A stretch of 64,000 nucleotides of DNA, from NCBI GenBank assembly GCA_947652115.1, contig OX393561.1, positions 29,512,186 through 29,576,185 of the forward strand, in the 5' to 3' direction. Below, in pieces: positions 52,312 to 64,000 of this stretch. Under the pieces are notes generated by a model that was not told the origin of the DNA, made no database searches, and saw only the letters and a list, made by a program, of their open reading frames with translations. Source of the stretch: Blastomussa wellsi. Its lineage: Eukaryota; Cnidaria; Anthozoa; Scleractinia; Plerogyridae. The position numbers and the translations under genes are program-made. The first letter of the stretch is position 1; each line of letters opens with the position of its first letter.

Positions 52312-55300
52312 TCAGTGCTCTTCATCATCCTTGACTTCGGGTAATTCATTGTATTTCTCTTCAGACAACAGCTCATCTGGCAGATTGTAGTCCTCTAGTT
52401 CGACCCTAATAAGCCAACCTGCAAAAAGAAAAAAAAACATTACAAAATGTTACAAACAGGACAATTTGACTTCATAACAGCATCTCCACACTTTACTTGA
52501 TGGTAGCCTTATAATAAGTGCGCATGGGATACGAGATGGTAGATAGCCAACAACGAGCATAGTGCTTACCGGGAAGTTGGCTTGTTTCTGGTGCAGTACT
52601 TTGTGAATGGTAGGTTCTAGAACTGGTTATTTAGTGAGGACGACAATATACCAGTAACCACCTACAGGCACCTCTCTAACATGGTCACCTTGTTTTTGGG
52701 GCCACTTTATTTTGGCCCAAACAAAAGACCAGTCAGTCATTTTCTCTTATGGCCACCTCGTTAATGCACTGAGATTTTTGTGGCTCATTTCTGACTGGAT
52801 TAAGGAGACTCCACTCGCTTAGCAGAGAAGAGCCAGATCATGGATGTGACAGAACGTGTCTAACCTCACCTGTATAATAATATAGTTGCATGCATGTACC
52901 TACCTTTGTCGTAAGGGTCTTTATTCACTAATTCTGGCTCACTTTGCAATGACTCATTAATCTCACAAACTTTCCCCGAGACAGGAGCATACAGGTCTGC
53001 TGCGGCCTTGACACTTTCTAATGCACCAAAAGGATCTATGAACAAATTTATGTACAGAGGGCTGTGAGTTGGACACCACTAGTCTTAATAGTAACATGCA
53101 GTAACACGAGATTTGAGCAACTTGCTAATATGTGTACAATCATGAATGACAGTATTGCTCCCCTTTGAGCTGCCTGACACACAGGCAAGATGGGTACCAG
53201 CAATTTTAATGCTGGGTGGTACACTGGCAATGGATGAACATCCCAACCAGGCAGGGAATAGAAATACCAGAAATCGGGACAAACTGTGCGTTGATGGACC
53301 ACAATGCTCAAATGCTCACTTTTTTGCCACTCAAAGGTCTAAATAAACCGGAAAGGCTAAAAATAAACATAAATGGAGGTCGGTCCTATGCAGTGGCTGC
53401 CCCACGTCTATGAAACGCGTTACCTATGGCTGTAAAAAGCTCGAACTCAGTTGACATTTTTAAATGACAACTTAAAAACAGCTTTTTCATTGTTCATATG
53501 TAAATTGCTGACCTGTTTTTACCGTGTTTAAGCCTTTTATTTTTTAGGTATTGTTGTAAAGCGCCATTGAACCATTGGGAAATGGCGCTCAACAAATTTA
53601 TTGTTATTATTATTGTTATTAAACAGATAGCAAATCTTTGGACACTAGTTTGGTTGACACCGTGGCAGCTGCATTCCAAGTTTCTTACCTCCAACTGCTA
53701 TGTTTTCTCCAACATCAGGAAGTTGAACATATACAATATCTCCTAATTGACGCTGGAAGAAAAATATAACAAAAATTACATGAGCCTTTGGGCTGATTTA
53801 CTTGACTCTGTTCAGGGATGTAGCTAGGATTTTCCAAGGGGGGTCACACTGTGTCACACCCAGGGTACTTGCATAGTCCACTGCAGATGTTCGGTCCTGA
53901 AAATGGAGTATGTAACTACCTAGCACTAGAAAAGTTGTTTGGCATGTTGATTTTTCGGCTTCGTACTTTTTTACCTCCTGAATCATAAGGTATGTATGTT
54001 GTTTGCTTAAAAAATTATCTCACAAAGGGGGGTCACGTGCACCCCAGGACCCCCTGGCTATGCCCCTGCTGTTTGAAATGTTTCTTAGTGGAACCCAGTG
54101 GTTTCAATAAGGCAGCTGATTTGAGAAGAGTAACTGACTGCTTGAAAGAATCTTTCTTCAAAGAAGTATAGCGAAATAGCTGGTGCTTTTTGTTGGCTGC
54201 CAGCAAGTTTACTGATTACTGAAAACTAGACAAGCTGGCTGGACCTACCTGGGCATAATCAGTTACTCCTACAGTTCCAATGCCATTGGCCACGGTAATC
54301 CATTCGTGATCCTTTGTGTATTTTCTCTCTTAAATTTAAATAATAGCAACAAAAGTATTTGACTGTTTCATGTGCTCACAATGGCTGAATGAAGTCAGCG
54401 ATCCTCTGAATACGTTGAAGACTATTCAGTCAATGATTCAAGTCTTTAGCATTGAGATTAAACTTCAAGAAGTCTCTATTTTGCAAAAATTTGGGATAAA
54501 GCAAAGATTTGCTTGTGTGACATTTAAGCGGTGAAGCTGCAAGCCACGAGTTTTGCGGGCACCAGTGGGAGTCAAAATAGAAACTACAATGGTTTCATAC
54601 AGCATTTCTGATGCTCTTTGATTTTGCTAAATCATAAATATTCACTTTCAATATGGATTTTGGAGTGAAATAGAGACTGCTTGCAGTCTACATTGAGATT
54701 CCTTTGTTTTAAAACAATTTGTAAACCTCACTATTTGGGGCCCAAATCTCGTGAATTTTGGGGGTAATGTTTTTAGACCTCAAGATTTGGGGGTTTTACA
54801 ATTGTAGATGTTGGAAGATCTGATTGGCCATAAGATCTGTGGTTGACTCTATTTGTACAAGTATACCAGTACATTTAAAACCACACGAAACGTCTGAATC
54901 AAATGTCTGAATAAAACGAAGAGGCAGAACAAGAATTAGAGGAACACTTTAAGAGTTGGAAAATCAGTACTGAAATCAATCTGCACGTGTGCGATCCACG
55001 TGTGCAATGCAAGACTGAGGCAAAATAAGCTTTATATTGAGTTTATGTATAAATAGTAAAAAGCCTGTTTATGTTTACAAGCCAGTGAAACTTCCAGAGG
55101 AGAAACGTCTTATGCTGAGCTTCCAAGGGGTGAATTACGATTGATTTCAAAACCCCGGCCCTGCCTTGGCCTCGATCGAAGCTATCCAAAAGTTGACCGT
55201 ATCGCGTCCAGGAAATATATAAATTTGCGCAATATCGTTAATCATGGAGCGGAAATTCAATTTGCACGACTTTACCTGCTAGAAGCTGCCTTGCAACGTT

Positions 55301-55408
55301 TAGCAGCCGTTTACTTTGAAAGTTTGGACTGCAAACACCAGCTCTCTTCGAGGATAAGTTGCAAAGTTGAGGCAGAATAGCGGAAACTCTCCAAACAACA
55401 CCCGCCAT
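52312..55408 (-). CDS. GCSH: Glycine cleavage system H protein, 5 exons
   Basis: Carries the lipoyl arm that shuttles aminomethyl groups between the P, T and L proteins of the mitochondrial glycine cleavage system. Exons on the minus strand: 55408-55276, 54328-54249, 53752-53689, 53035-52904, 52418-52312, all GT-AG with matching phase; 171 residues (human 173). Exon 1 supplies an Arg/Lys-rich, acid-free leader ([36 protein letters not shown]), a mitochondrial targeting peptide. The mature part reads [53 protein letters not shown] with the lipoylated Lys102, INESL, LVNKDPY and GWLIRVEL, ending [16 protein letters not shown]. Every family hallmark is present. Intron 2 contains a CAGGG foldback element. 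The gene is transcribed away from SF3B3. Confidence 0.95.
53813..54068. repeat. hAT-like foldback in GCSH intron 2
   Basis: Ends CAGGGATGTAGCTAGG and CCTGGCTATGCCCCTG, with AAGGGGGGTCAC close to both ends. A widespread type of non-autonomous hAT repeat. Confidence 0.75.
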
Positions 55409-56329
55409 GCTCCCAGTAATAATCCAATTCGCTCGAGCGGCACTGGGATCAATTCATTCTCGTCCCCAGAAGCCGCGATCCTTTTGGTCAGCACCAATTT
55501 TATAAAGAACTGCTTTTTCTGCGCATGACTTCACGTGCGTCGAACGTAAAAATGGCGGCTTTCTTCTAAACTTTGTGTTCTTCTGGAGTATTTTGCAAGA
55601 TCTGAAGTCGTTAAAGTCCATGTTTTAGGATAGCCTCCGTAGGAATATCTTCTAAAAGCTGCTGGTGTATTCATTTCAAACTGTGAGCTCGAAAAAGTAA
55701 GTAAACGAGCGCAGTATTTTCTTCCAGTTGTTAGCACGCGCTGTCTTTCATATTGTTATTAGTTTGTTTGAGAATACTACTCTAATACTAAAGAGAGTGA
55801 ACACTGAAAGCTCTTTCAAGCATTACAAGCGTCATTTATGTAAGGCGTAATGTAGTGATGAAATGCGAAAGAAAATTTCCAAGAAGGAAACTTCTTACAA
55901 AGAAATATCAGTCGATCAGATTGCTCTTGGTGACAGATGCATGTACTGTGAGATTCAGCTTTCTGCGTTCAAAATTCCAGTTACTCTGTCGGAATTTTTT
56001 TGTTCATGGTCGTTCAAGTATACCCAATTATGAAGTTGAAATGTTTGTTGGAGAAAAAAGTAAAGGAAAGCCGTTCCTTATTGTTGACAACTTACCGACA
56101 CACTACTGACATGTCACTGGTTTTCATGTTGGCTGCCTGATGGTTCATGCTTGGGCCAAAATCTGTCGATCAGCAGTTGGCTGTTTGTCAGCCAACTGCT
56201 TGCTAAGCTGGCTGACTCAAGGAGTTTGGTGTAAAAACCTGTGACTTTTTTCTTTGTTTTAGAGCTATTGTTTTTCTGTTCTACATTATATTGTTTGTTG
56301 TCCTGGGAAAATTGATTACCTGTAGATAC
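55409..56329. promoter_or_regulatory. Divergent GCSH-SF3B3 upstream region
   Basis: Sequence upstream of GCSH exon 1 on one side and of SF3B3 on the other. The part 55409-55760 has higher GC than its surroundings and no repeats; AAAAAGTAAGTAA near 55693 could be the donor of an untranslated first exon of SF3B3. A shared bidirectional promoter is inferred from position only. No TATA box is obvious. Confidence 0.3.
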
Positions 56330-57908
56330 GGTAACCGGTCGTTTCGCCAACGTGTCAGTTCGCCAACGACCAGTTCGCCAACGTACGAAGTCGATTCGCC
56401 AACGTCAAATGTCAGTTCGCCAACGCTAACATGTCAGTTCGCCAACGTCTAAAATACGTTTTGAAAAAGGTCTGTTCGATCGATGGCTTTTATCTGTTGA
56501 GTATGTGCTGCCTGTAAACCGATCGAGCGATGGCCGATTGTATTTGAATACTTTAGAACACGGCTTAGAGTATGTTCCGCCTGTTAAATCTTGTTATTTT
56601 TCTCACTCGCATAGCAACAAAGTCAAAAATAAACAACTTGAAATTCATATTCTGAGAGGAATTGTCGATGTTATATATTTTTATTAAACATTAATTTCGT
56701 CCCAATCCCCCTCAAATTTTATTAGGTTTCTTTATTGATAGTTCATTGCTGATCATTTCCTTTCGCAAACTTGGTGGCTCCTAAAGGAGCCGTTTTTTGT
56801 TTGTCGGTTTATTGACTTGTTCAGTCTCCACGAGCCGGGCCGTTGAGATGACAGCAGGTTTTCAGCAGCTGTGCGGCGGTCTTCTCTTTTCTCTCGTACT
56901 GCTCCCAGCTGTCGAACAGCCTTGCCTGAAGGTTGCGGTACTGCTTCCGCTGGACGCGCTTCAGTTTTCTTTCCGATACTAGCCTGATGGTGACGGCTGT
57001 TAGTCTCGCCTCTCTCTCCAGGAGCTCTATCAAGGAATACATCAAGGAAAAAAACCCTGTCTTATTTACTTGTATATAAAATTGTTCGTTTAGAAAATAG
57101 TCCAAAGAAAATATGTTATGAGAGATTATATAATATATATGACAATAATCAATTGGTTTTTTTTTTTTCGTCGAGGAAATTTCTTAAAAAAATATATGAA
57201 TCATGTTCTTCTTTCGTTACGCAACGCTTAAATAAAAAAAGTATATTGTTACCTCATCCACTATTGCCGACGCTGGCTTGAACTTATCCTCCAGTGCCTT
57301 ACTCTTCACCTGGGAGACTATCTTGGCCACGGTTGCTGCCCCCATCTCTACTGTATGGTTGTGACTTTGCTGGCCAGGCCTAAATACCCCGTCCCGTTCT
57401 GTCACTGACGCTTTGCAGGGATTGCCTTTCGGGCGAACCGTGAATTTTTTGGCGACTTTTGTTAACTTTTACTAAAGGCACAGTTTTACAATTAATAGAG
57501 TAAACAGAAGTTTGTGCAACAACACGCGCAATCAATCAAATACATTTACCGAGTGACATGAAAATAGGTATCATGAAATACGATCGGCAGTCGATCTGTT
57601 AACATGGCGTGGGGAGTGAGAGCTTGGGGAGAGTGAAACAAACATTTTCATTTAGCCGAAACGAACAATCTGTCTTACATCGGTGACATTACATCGATCT
57701 ATCTGGATCGAAGGTGACATTTTCACATTTACATCGAAGATGAGGTAAGTTGTAAATACATTTCAGACCTTTTTCAAAATGTATTTTTAGACGTTGGCGA
57801 ACTGACATGTAAGCGTTGGCGAACTGACATTTGACGTTGGTGAATCGACTTCGTACGTTGGCGAACTGGCGTTGGCGAACTGACACGTTGGCGAAACGAC
57901 CGGCATTC
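56330..57908. mobile_element. MULE-like element with iterated TIRs
   Basis: Flanked by GTAGATAC on both sides (56322-56329 and 57909-57916). The 125-base inverted ends each contain five or six copies of a TTCGCCAACG word, spaced 12-20 bases (CGGTCGTTTCGCCAACGTGT at the left, complement at the right), and agree at nearly every position. The interior carries a minus-strand relic with a FLYWCH-type zinc-finger pattern, which is frequent in Mutator-like elements. 1579 bases; no catalytic transposase domain, so non-autonomous. Confidence 0.82.
56821..57480 (-). pseudogene. FLYWCH-like fragment of a MULE
   Basis: Minus-strand frames: about 57460-57250 reads KKFTVRPKGNPCKASVTERD, then QQSHNHTVEM and AKIVSQVKSK, the second half of a FLYWCH zinc finger (Cys...His-x-His). 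A GTAAC donor and AG acceptor near 57251 and 57030 allow a phase-0 join to a basic helical segment ending at 56821 (REARLTAVTIRLVSERKLKR, QYRNLQARLFDSWEQYERKE). The first half of the zinc finger (Phe-Leu-Tyr-Trp) is not found. It could still be transcribed, but it has no catalytic part. Confidence 0.55.
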
Positions 57909-58178
57909 GTAGATACACATACTACTGATCATAATAACAGTTGCCACCATCTCGTAGAGCATTTCACCTGTAGTTGATGGCTAAATATTGCGGTGTAATA
58001 TTGTTTCCACCCAAATTTTACTAAGTATATTATTTTTCTATGGTATGTTATAAAATTATTATAAATTTTTTCTCATGGTATGTGTACATGTATATCACAG
58101 AATATCCCATTGGCACTTTTATTTTCTTGGTGTTTACCTTCACTTCAAGGCACAATAATTTACATGTGAGATGTACTA

Positions 58179-58738
58179 TAATTACTCGCGTATTAGTCGA
58201 CTTCGTGTATAAGTCGACCCCCCAATTTTGGTGCCAAAAACTCAGGAGCTATGGATATACTGGTGTGAAACAATCACAGGAAGTTTCAATATGAAGTTTT
58301 AATTTTCTTGCGTGTCCGCAATCGTTTTAACAACACATGTACATGTGGGTTTTTGTCCATAATTTTTGAAACAGGCTTACAAAATCAAACTCACTAATTT
58401 GAGACAAACCTTTCTAACTTTGGAAGATGAAAAGCAGCTCTAGCAGGCAGGCAAAACACCAAAGAAGGTCAAGAACCTTTGAGAACAATTCGAAAAACGA
58501 AAGTGCCATGCTTGTTTGAAAAACTTGGTAACCAAGCTACAAAATCGGTCAAGTATTGGTAACTGATGACTGCACATGCTTTCATCATGCCAGGTTACTA
58601 AGCAGGGAGTTCGAATTGTTGTGCTAATTGTGCAGAATTTATTTTACCGGTTTTGGGTCTTGGTTTTTGACGAGGGCAATTTTTTGGAATGATTTTTAGG
58701 TCGTGAAAGGTCGACCTATACACAAGTAAATACAGTAT
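58179..58738. mobile_element. TIR element upstream of SF3B3
   Basis: Left end TACTCGCGTATTAGTCGACT with GTATAAGTCGACC; right end GGTCGACCTATACACAAGTA with AATACAGTA. About 560 bases, non-coding. Confidence 0.72.
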
Positions 58739-58882
58739 GTTAATTTTTTGAAAAAGTGTTGACATTATGACACAAGTATATGAAATAATTCATATGTGAC
58801 AAAAAACTAAATAAGTGTACTTATACAGTGTAAACTGTTCATGTGCATGGACATTTTGATATTATACTGTACACTTGTATAT

Positions 58883-59039
58883 GTTGTGGTTTAATTTTAC
58901 CCTTGGTTTAAAATTTTTTTAAACCAGTTTGATTTTCATTTCTCATTGTCTTATGTTGATTAGCATAATCTGAAACAAAGGGAAATCAACATCAAACTGG
59001 TTTAAAAATTTTTAAACCAAGGATAAATTTAAACCACAA
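58883..59039. repeat. Foldback MITE just before SF3B3 exon
   Basis: Arms of about 60 bases: TTGTGGTTTAATTTTACCCT and TTGGTTTAAAATTTTTTTAA, with their complements, and AAACCAGTTTGAT against ATCAAACTGGTTT. It ends about 97 bases before the first coding exon of SF3B3. Confidence 0.85.
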
Positions 59040-59142
59040 GATATGCATCATGTATTTAAACAGCCTTTCAGGAAATGTATTGTGTGACTGTTACCAGTTT
59101 TAATGTATGCTAATTATTTGGTTTTAATTCTTGTAGGCTATC

Positions 59143-62100
59143 ATGCATCTGTACGCATTAACTCTCCAGAAAGCATCAACCATCAATCATGCAATTCACG
59201 GCAACTTCTCAGGCTCCAAGCAGCAAGAGATTGTCATCAGTAGAGGAAAGATAATAGAGCTTCTTCGTCCTGACCCAAATACTGGTAAAGTGTTTCCATT
59301 GTTAGCGATGGAAATGTTTGGTGTTATCCGAGATCTTATTGCATTCAGGCTCACTGGAGGATCAAAAGGTATGAATCAATAATTGATATTCACAGCATTA
59401 TTTTTGTTAATTGGATCACTCGATAATTTGTCTGTGTCCTTTGTGATTAGCCAAAGTGATCGCTTTTGTAACACTAGCACGAAAGTTCTCATAACGAGAT
59501 CGGAAACCAGAAAGCTACTTATTTCACACGACTTAAATTATAGGAAAATCCCTTTTTAGAAAGTTGATAGTCCACAAACTAACTAGTTAGAGAAAAATAT
59601 ATAGTTAGAAAAAAATATCTAGTTATAAGAAAAATTATCTACAGCTGCAGTTAGGAAAGAAAATTAACTGAAAGCAAAAATTAACTGCAACATAGAAAAC
59701 AATGTATAGGAGATGCCCCAATCTACAGTTAGTTTTTACTGTTTTAATTTTCCTTGAACCTGCAAAAAGCAACACCTCCTGAAGGTAGTCACTTGGTCAC
59801 AGTCGTGGCAACATACAAACACTGCTGTTTAATTTCTATCAGGGGTTCATTAAGGGCTGAGCACCAGGCAAATTGACCGGCTGTGAACAAGACTTAGCCA
59901 TGACTTTGCCCGGCTGTTTTTGTCTTCTCTACTTACTTCTTTTATAAGAAAAACTAAAAATGCCCGGCTGAAAAACCCTACTGACCTCCTGCACTAAAAC
60001 TTAATGAAACCCCTGCTATTATAAACAGACACCTCTCTTTAAGTTTTCTTTTAGTCCCACATGGTTGTCTGGGGTTGGTAGGTTTGACCTGTTACCATAT
60101 GATTGTGATTGCAGATTATGTTGTGGTTGGAAGCGATTCTGGAAGAATTGTGATCCTTGAATACATTCCATCTAAGAACACCTTTGAGAGGGTAACTACA
60201 TATGTAAATGCTAACATTGCTCCAACCTTGTTCCAAAGGTCCTCTCCTTCCCTTCCCCTGGAGCGTGAGAGGGAGATACCCTGGTTTGGTCTGGTCACGT
60301 GTCTCTTGGACAATTAAGTGCATCAGGGAGGGGACCTCTAATTGTAAGAATTTTGTTACGCTTTTTTTGTCAAAATCTAAGTGAGACTGTCGTACCTTCG
60401 ACACGCAAACTATAGTCTCAATATAAAGACCGCCATTGTGTGCGTTGTTACACAGAACCTTCATTTTGCCATTTCCAGCAAGTCAAATGTCTTGAGGTAA
60501 TTTACTGTGGCGGTGTTGCTGATGGGTGATGGAAAATTGGTTATTTTTCATCTTATTCCAGCAATACTGCAGGGCAAGACAGGACACCAATCGCCTTCTC
60601 CAGTTCGCTCCATTGTCATAGTTGGTTTGCCTCTAAATGTGCCCAACCACATAAGAATGATTTCAGAGGGGGATTTTAAAGGGGCAGCTCTAGACCGATC
60701 GAGAGCTGGATGTCGGCGAAGCCAATATCACACGCTTGAATGATGCTGACTACAAGCTTGTGTGTCTTTACACATCCCCAAGCTTTTTCGCTCAATAGGC
60801 GTCTACTTTGCCGCATCATCGTATCAAGAGTCAAAATAAAATACTGAATTTAAAACGTCAGACAAAATAAAACATACATCGCTTCAAGCATCGCTTTCAT
60901 GCGGAGGTGTCTTTACCGTCTGCAAAGAGTTGTGAAATATATTTGTTTACAGATTAAACATCTCAGGATTGACAACTTACAAAACTGAACTTTAATAAAA
61001 GATGATTACCATAAACACCCGCAGATAAGCCGCACCTTTTTTCCAAAAATCGTTGCTCAAAATCGGGGGTGCGGCTTATCTGCGGGAACATTTGAAAAAG
61101 GTGCCGTGAATTTCAATGAATTGACACTTTTATGGAAAAGTATGTAAATAAAGATTACACAAAACTGCAAGAGAGTGCTGATCATTGCTTGACTCCTAAA
61201 AGAGCCGTGTTTGATGTAAGCTAGCGTACTGCTTTTAACGTTACGATGCTTACATTTGTTGTTGCCGCTAAAAGCATTAAACCATCTTCGTAAACAAATC
61301 CTCCAAGCGGTTTATAGTCCCTTTTCTCCAACAGGAAAATGTTACACAGCACAGAATTTCCATTCCCTGCAAAGCTGTTTGCAGCGTCGACGACGATCCT
61401 TTACGAGCATGAAAATACCATGCCATTCTCGAGTGTTCGCAGTAGATGGCCCACTGTTTCCTTGTTGTTCAGCACTTTGATAGCAAATTTGTCTTACTGA
61501 TTACAAAACTCTCTTTGTGCTACAAGTTTATCTCTGACAAATGGCTTCCAAATCTCTTTGTACATATGATAGCCACGAACTCGAACGCCTCCATTTTGTT
61601 TCACTTGTAAGCAATAAACAAACGCTTCCGAGCTAATGCCTGGTTACTAAGCTACAAACGTTTCACAACGTTCCACGTTGTTGTCACGCAAAAATCAATG
61701 GAAAAACAGTGTTGAAAGAAGAAATTCCTTTCGACAAATGCCAGAAAAAGACCAATTATATTTCAAAGTTCCATTATATTAAAGCACTAAAATTGTGGGT
61801 AAGACTTTGAAGTATTTTCCGTTTCAATGTTATGATGCGTTTACGTTCAATGAAGATGTCTCAAGACTCGACCTTGGATTTCGTTTGTTTTCTTTCAAAA
61901 AACTTGTTTTTCCAAAATTTTAGTTGCTAAATTCAGGGTGCGGCTTATCTGCGGGTGCGGCTTATCTGTGGGTGTTTACGGTATGCTTTGACGTGTGCTA
62001 CAATAGTTTTTCATGATACATATTGAAAGTCAAAAATTGAAATAAGAAATTTGTTGTAAATAACATGTCAGATAAAATGTAAAAATACAACCATCTGAAC

Positions 62101-63636
62101 CAGTGAAAGAAGGACCTCAGCTTCAGTTTCTGTCGTTCCCACGTTAGCTCTCGGTATAAAGGACCCATAAAGCATAAAATAAAGATAAACTCAAAGTTGA
62201 AACTATTTTTATTTACCTGTATTTCGGCGGAATGGCCTTGAAGATTGGCACCAGCACCGGTTAAGGTCGTTAACAGGAAAGGAAACTTGTCACATTACTA
62301 CTGCACGTTCGATGGCGAAATATAATCGCGTCAGAAACGAAATGTATTTGATTCGCCCTTGTAATACTGTATTTGTGGAGAAAAATAACTAATAGAATCG
62401 GGTAAACCAGCCCCTATCTGTGTCTACTTTCTACAGAATCTTTCGCACTTTTGCTCAAGGTGCGAGACACAGACGGTGAGACTTCGATGCATTTCTTTAC
62501 CCTTTGAAAGGAAGTCTGTGTCTCTGCAATCCTTGCTTTGAACTCTATGAAATTTTTTATTTATCTTTTTCGAGAGGTTCGCCATAGCACTCGATTTATA
62601 CATTTCCTTCGGTGTCTTAGCTTTTGGATTGCTTTTTAACATTAGTTCGTGAAACCATGAAAAGCTCTTTTGAGGAAAGCATGCAGCTCGGATGGCTTAC
62701 AAAACTTTCCACTCACCCCTTTGCTAAGTGGAGACAAATTTCACACTTATCTACATATGCCCCTCCCACTAATCCTTTATTTGCTACATCTGGACACACA
62801 TGACCAGACCAGACCAGGGTCTCTCTGCTCTTGCTTCAGGGGGTGGTGAGATTGACCCTGGGAACGAGGTTGACATTGCTCATTGGATCTTTTCCTGTAT
62901 GTCTTGTTTCACTGTCACATAGCTTTAAGTTTGAAAAATTCTTTAAAATTCATTTTCAATTGGCCAAGAAAAGCTTGTTTCCACATGTCTAAAGAGAGAG
63001 TGAGAAAATGTACAAATTAAATCAAGTGTGCTGCTGGACATTGTTATCGTTATTATCATTAGTTTTCAGCATGTGCAGCAAACCTCTATCTCTACCTATG
63101 CCACCTTCCTGTCTTATCACCTGACAACATTAATTAAAATGGCTAATACTGTAAAAGGGGTTTGTATATTGCCTACCTGTAGCCCTTGTATTTTTTCTCT
63201 TCCATCTCCTACAGATACATCAAGAAACTTTTGGTAAAAGTGGCTGTCGCCGTATTGTTCCAGGCCAATACTTAGCTGTTGATCCCAAAGGACGAGCTAT
63301 AATGATTGGTATGCTTGAATTGTACAATGTACATGTAATTCAGGGGTTTAAAACGTTTTAAAATATTGTTGAGAAAAGAAACTGGTAATTTTGTGTCCTT
63401 GTGAAATATAAACTTTGGCTACATATTCGAGTCTGGAATGCTGACAGACATTGCTGTTCACAGGTGCTGTGGAAAAACAGAAGTTGGTTTATATCCTTAA
63501 CAGAGATGCGGCAGCTCGCCTGACAATTTCATCTCCACTTGAAGCTCATAAGTCTCACACGTTGGTTTATCATACTGTGGGTGTGGATGTTGGCTTTGAA
63601 AATCCAATGTTTGCTTGCTTGGAGATGGATTACGAG
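59143..63636 (+). CDS. SF3B3: Splicing factor 3B subunit 3, 5' part (runs off window)
   Basis: A scaffold of the SF3b complex of the U2 snRNP, which helps recognise the intron branch point in the nucleus. Coding exons in the window: 59143-59368, 60115-60191, 63215-63308, 63464-63636; phases match throughout and the model encodes the first 190 residues of a protein usually about 1,215 long. Hallmarks are [100 protein letters not shown] and [15 protein letters not shown], very close to the animal SF3B3 N-terminal beta-propeller. The next exon must lie beyond 64000. The ATG follows a TTGTAG acceptor at 59136, so an untranslated first exon lies upstream. Intron 2 (3 kb) holds a 1-kb TIR element. 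Confidence 0.95.
59840..60015. repeat. hAT-like MITE in SF3B3 intron 1
   Basis: Ends CAGGGGTTCATTAAG and CTTAATGAAACCCCTG, with iterated GCCCGGCTG inside. 176 bases. Confidence 0.82.
61007..61983. mobile_element. TIR element in SF3B3 intron 2
   Basis: Ends TACCATAAACACCCGCAGAT with AAGCCGCACC and GGTGCGGCTTATCTGTGGGT with GTTTACGGTA. The right end carries a second copy of GGTGCGGCTTATCTGCGGG, and the left end has a nearby inverted one (61068-61085). About 977 bases without recognisable protein; this end type is found in many animal genomes. Confidence 0.82.
61984..63214. other. Rest of SF3B3 intron 2
   Basis: AT-rich intron sequence. GACCAGACCAGACCAGGGTC near 62801 with ACCCTGGGAACGAGGTTG near 62856 is a common dispersed repeat, related to GTTCCAAAGGTCCTCTCCTT near 60228. 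No gene inside. Confidence 0.4.
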
Positions 63637-64000
63637 GTATAATTTCATGCAGAAAACAAGAAAAATAGTTGAGATTATAATTATAACAGTCTGGCATCAG
63701 ACAATGGCCAGTGGAATCCGAATGGTTGATGAAATGTCAACTGTGGTTGCACAGAATGTCCAGACAATCTTTTTTCGCCTTTCAATGCACAGGGTTGTAA
63801 GTAAGGGCTGGGGACCTGGGAATGAGTTTGAGCCCTGGCTACTTTGAAACAAAACCAAAACACTGGAAAGACTAGTGAATAATACATCAAACGACAAATC
63901 CCCTGGCTACTTTTTTTACTCCCTCCCTACTTGAAAAATTTGTGACAGTCCTGAATGCAAAGGCCAATGTTTTGCCTGGACAAGACATTATCGAGCATTA

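Noticed and set aside
55141..55380. Plus-strand frame over GCSH exon 1
   Set aside because: It is the complement of the mitochondrial leader exon of GCSH, which has consistent splice phase and targeting-peptide composition.

Overview
The window looks like a piece of an anthozoan cnidarian nuclear genome, most likely a stony coral. It is AT-rich, its genes are split into short exons with GT-AG introns, and it is packed with small foldback DNA transposons and a DIRS/Ngaro-class retrotransposon of a kind common in coral genomes. The species cannot be named from this sequence alone. Gene models below were assembled by reading splice sites and checking reading-frame phase across every junction; none has transcript support here.

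Layout. (1) 2431-16181, plus strand: a 13-exon glutathione synthetase gene (481 codons). Its introns hold a recent 5'-truncated LINE, a TTAA-flanked MITE, two oppositely oriented copies of one hairpin element and several other foldbacks. (2) 17612-19912: a cluster of MITEs and a TIR element with a decayed THAP-type zinc finger. (3) 39791-20061, minus strand: a small predicted type I membrane mucin in three phase-compatible exons. Its 17.5-kb first intron holds a full Ngaro-type tyrosine-recombinase retrotransposon (22666-28271, split direct repeats A1-B1-A2-B2), an element with a paired-like helix-turn-helix, and a 6.9-kb foldback element with an 8-bp target-site duplication (32515-39447). (4) 43744-41329, minus: a two-exon coiled-coil protein that I do not recognise. 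(5) 44475-51688: LINE remnants, a tRNA-derived SINE foldback, a minisatellite and a hAT-like element, with no gene I can support. (6) 55408-52312, minus: a complete five-exon gene for the glycine cleavage system H protein (GCSH). (7) 56330-57908: a MULE-like element with iterated terminal repeats and a FLYWCH-like relic. (8) 59143 to beyond the right edge, plus: the first four coding exons of splicing factor SF3B3. GCSH and SF3B3 lie head to head.

The genes do not form a functional cluster. GSS (glutathione synthesis), GCSH (mitochondrial glycine catabolism) and SF3B3 (U2 snRNP) are unrelated housekeeping genes. The most unusual feature is the mobile DNA, especially two elements (32515-39447 and 56330-57908) whose inverted ends are built from tandem iterations of related short motifs (CTCGCCACCA and TTCGCCAACG) and are flanked by 8-bp duplications.
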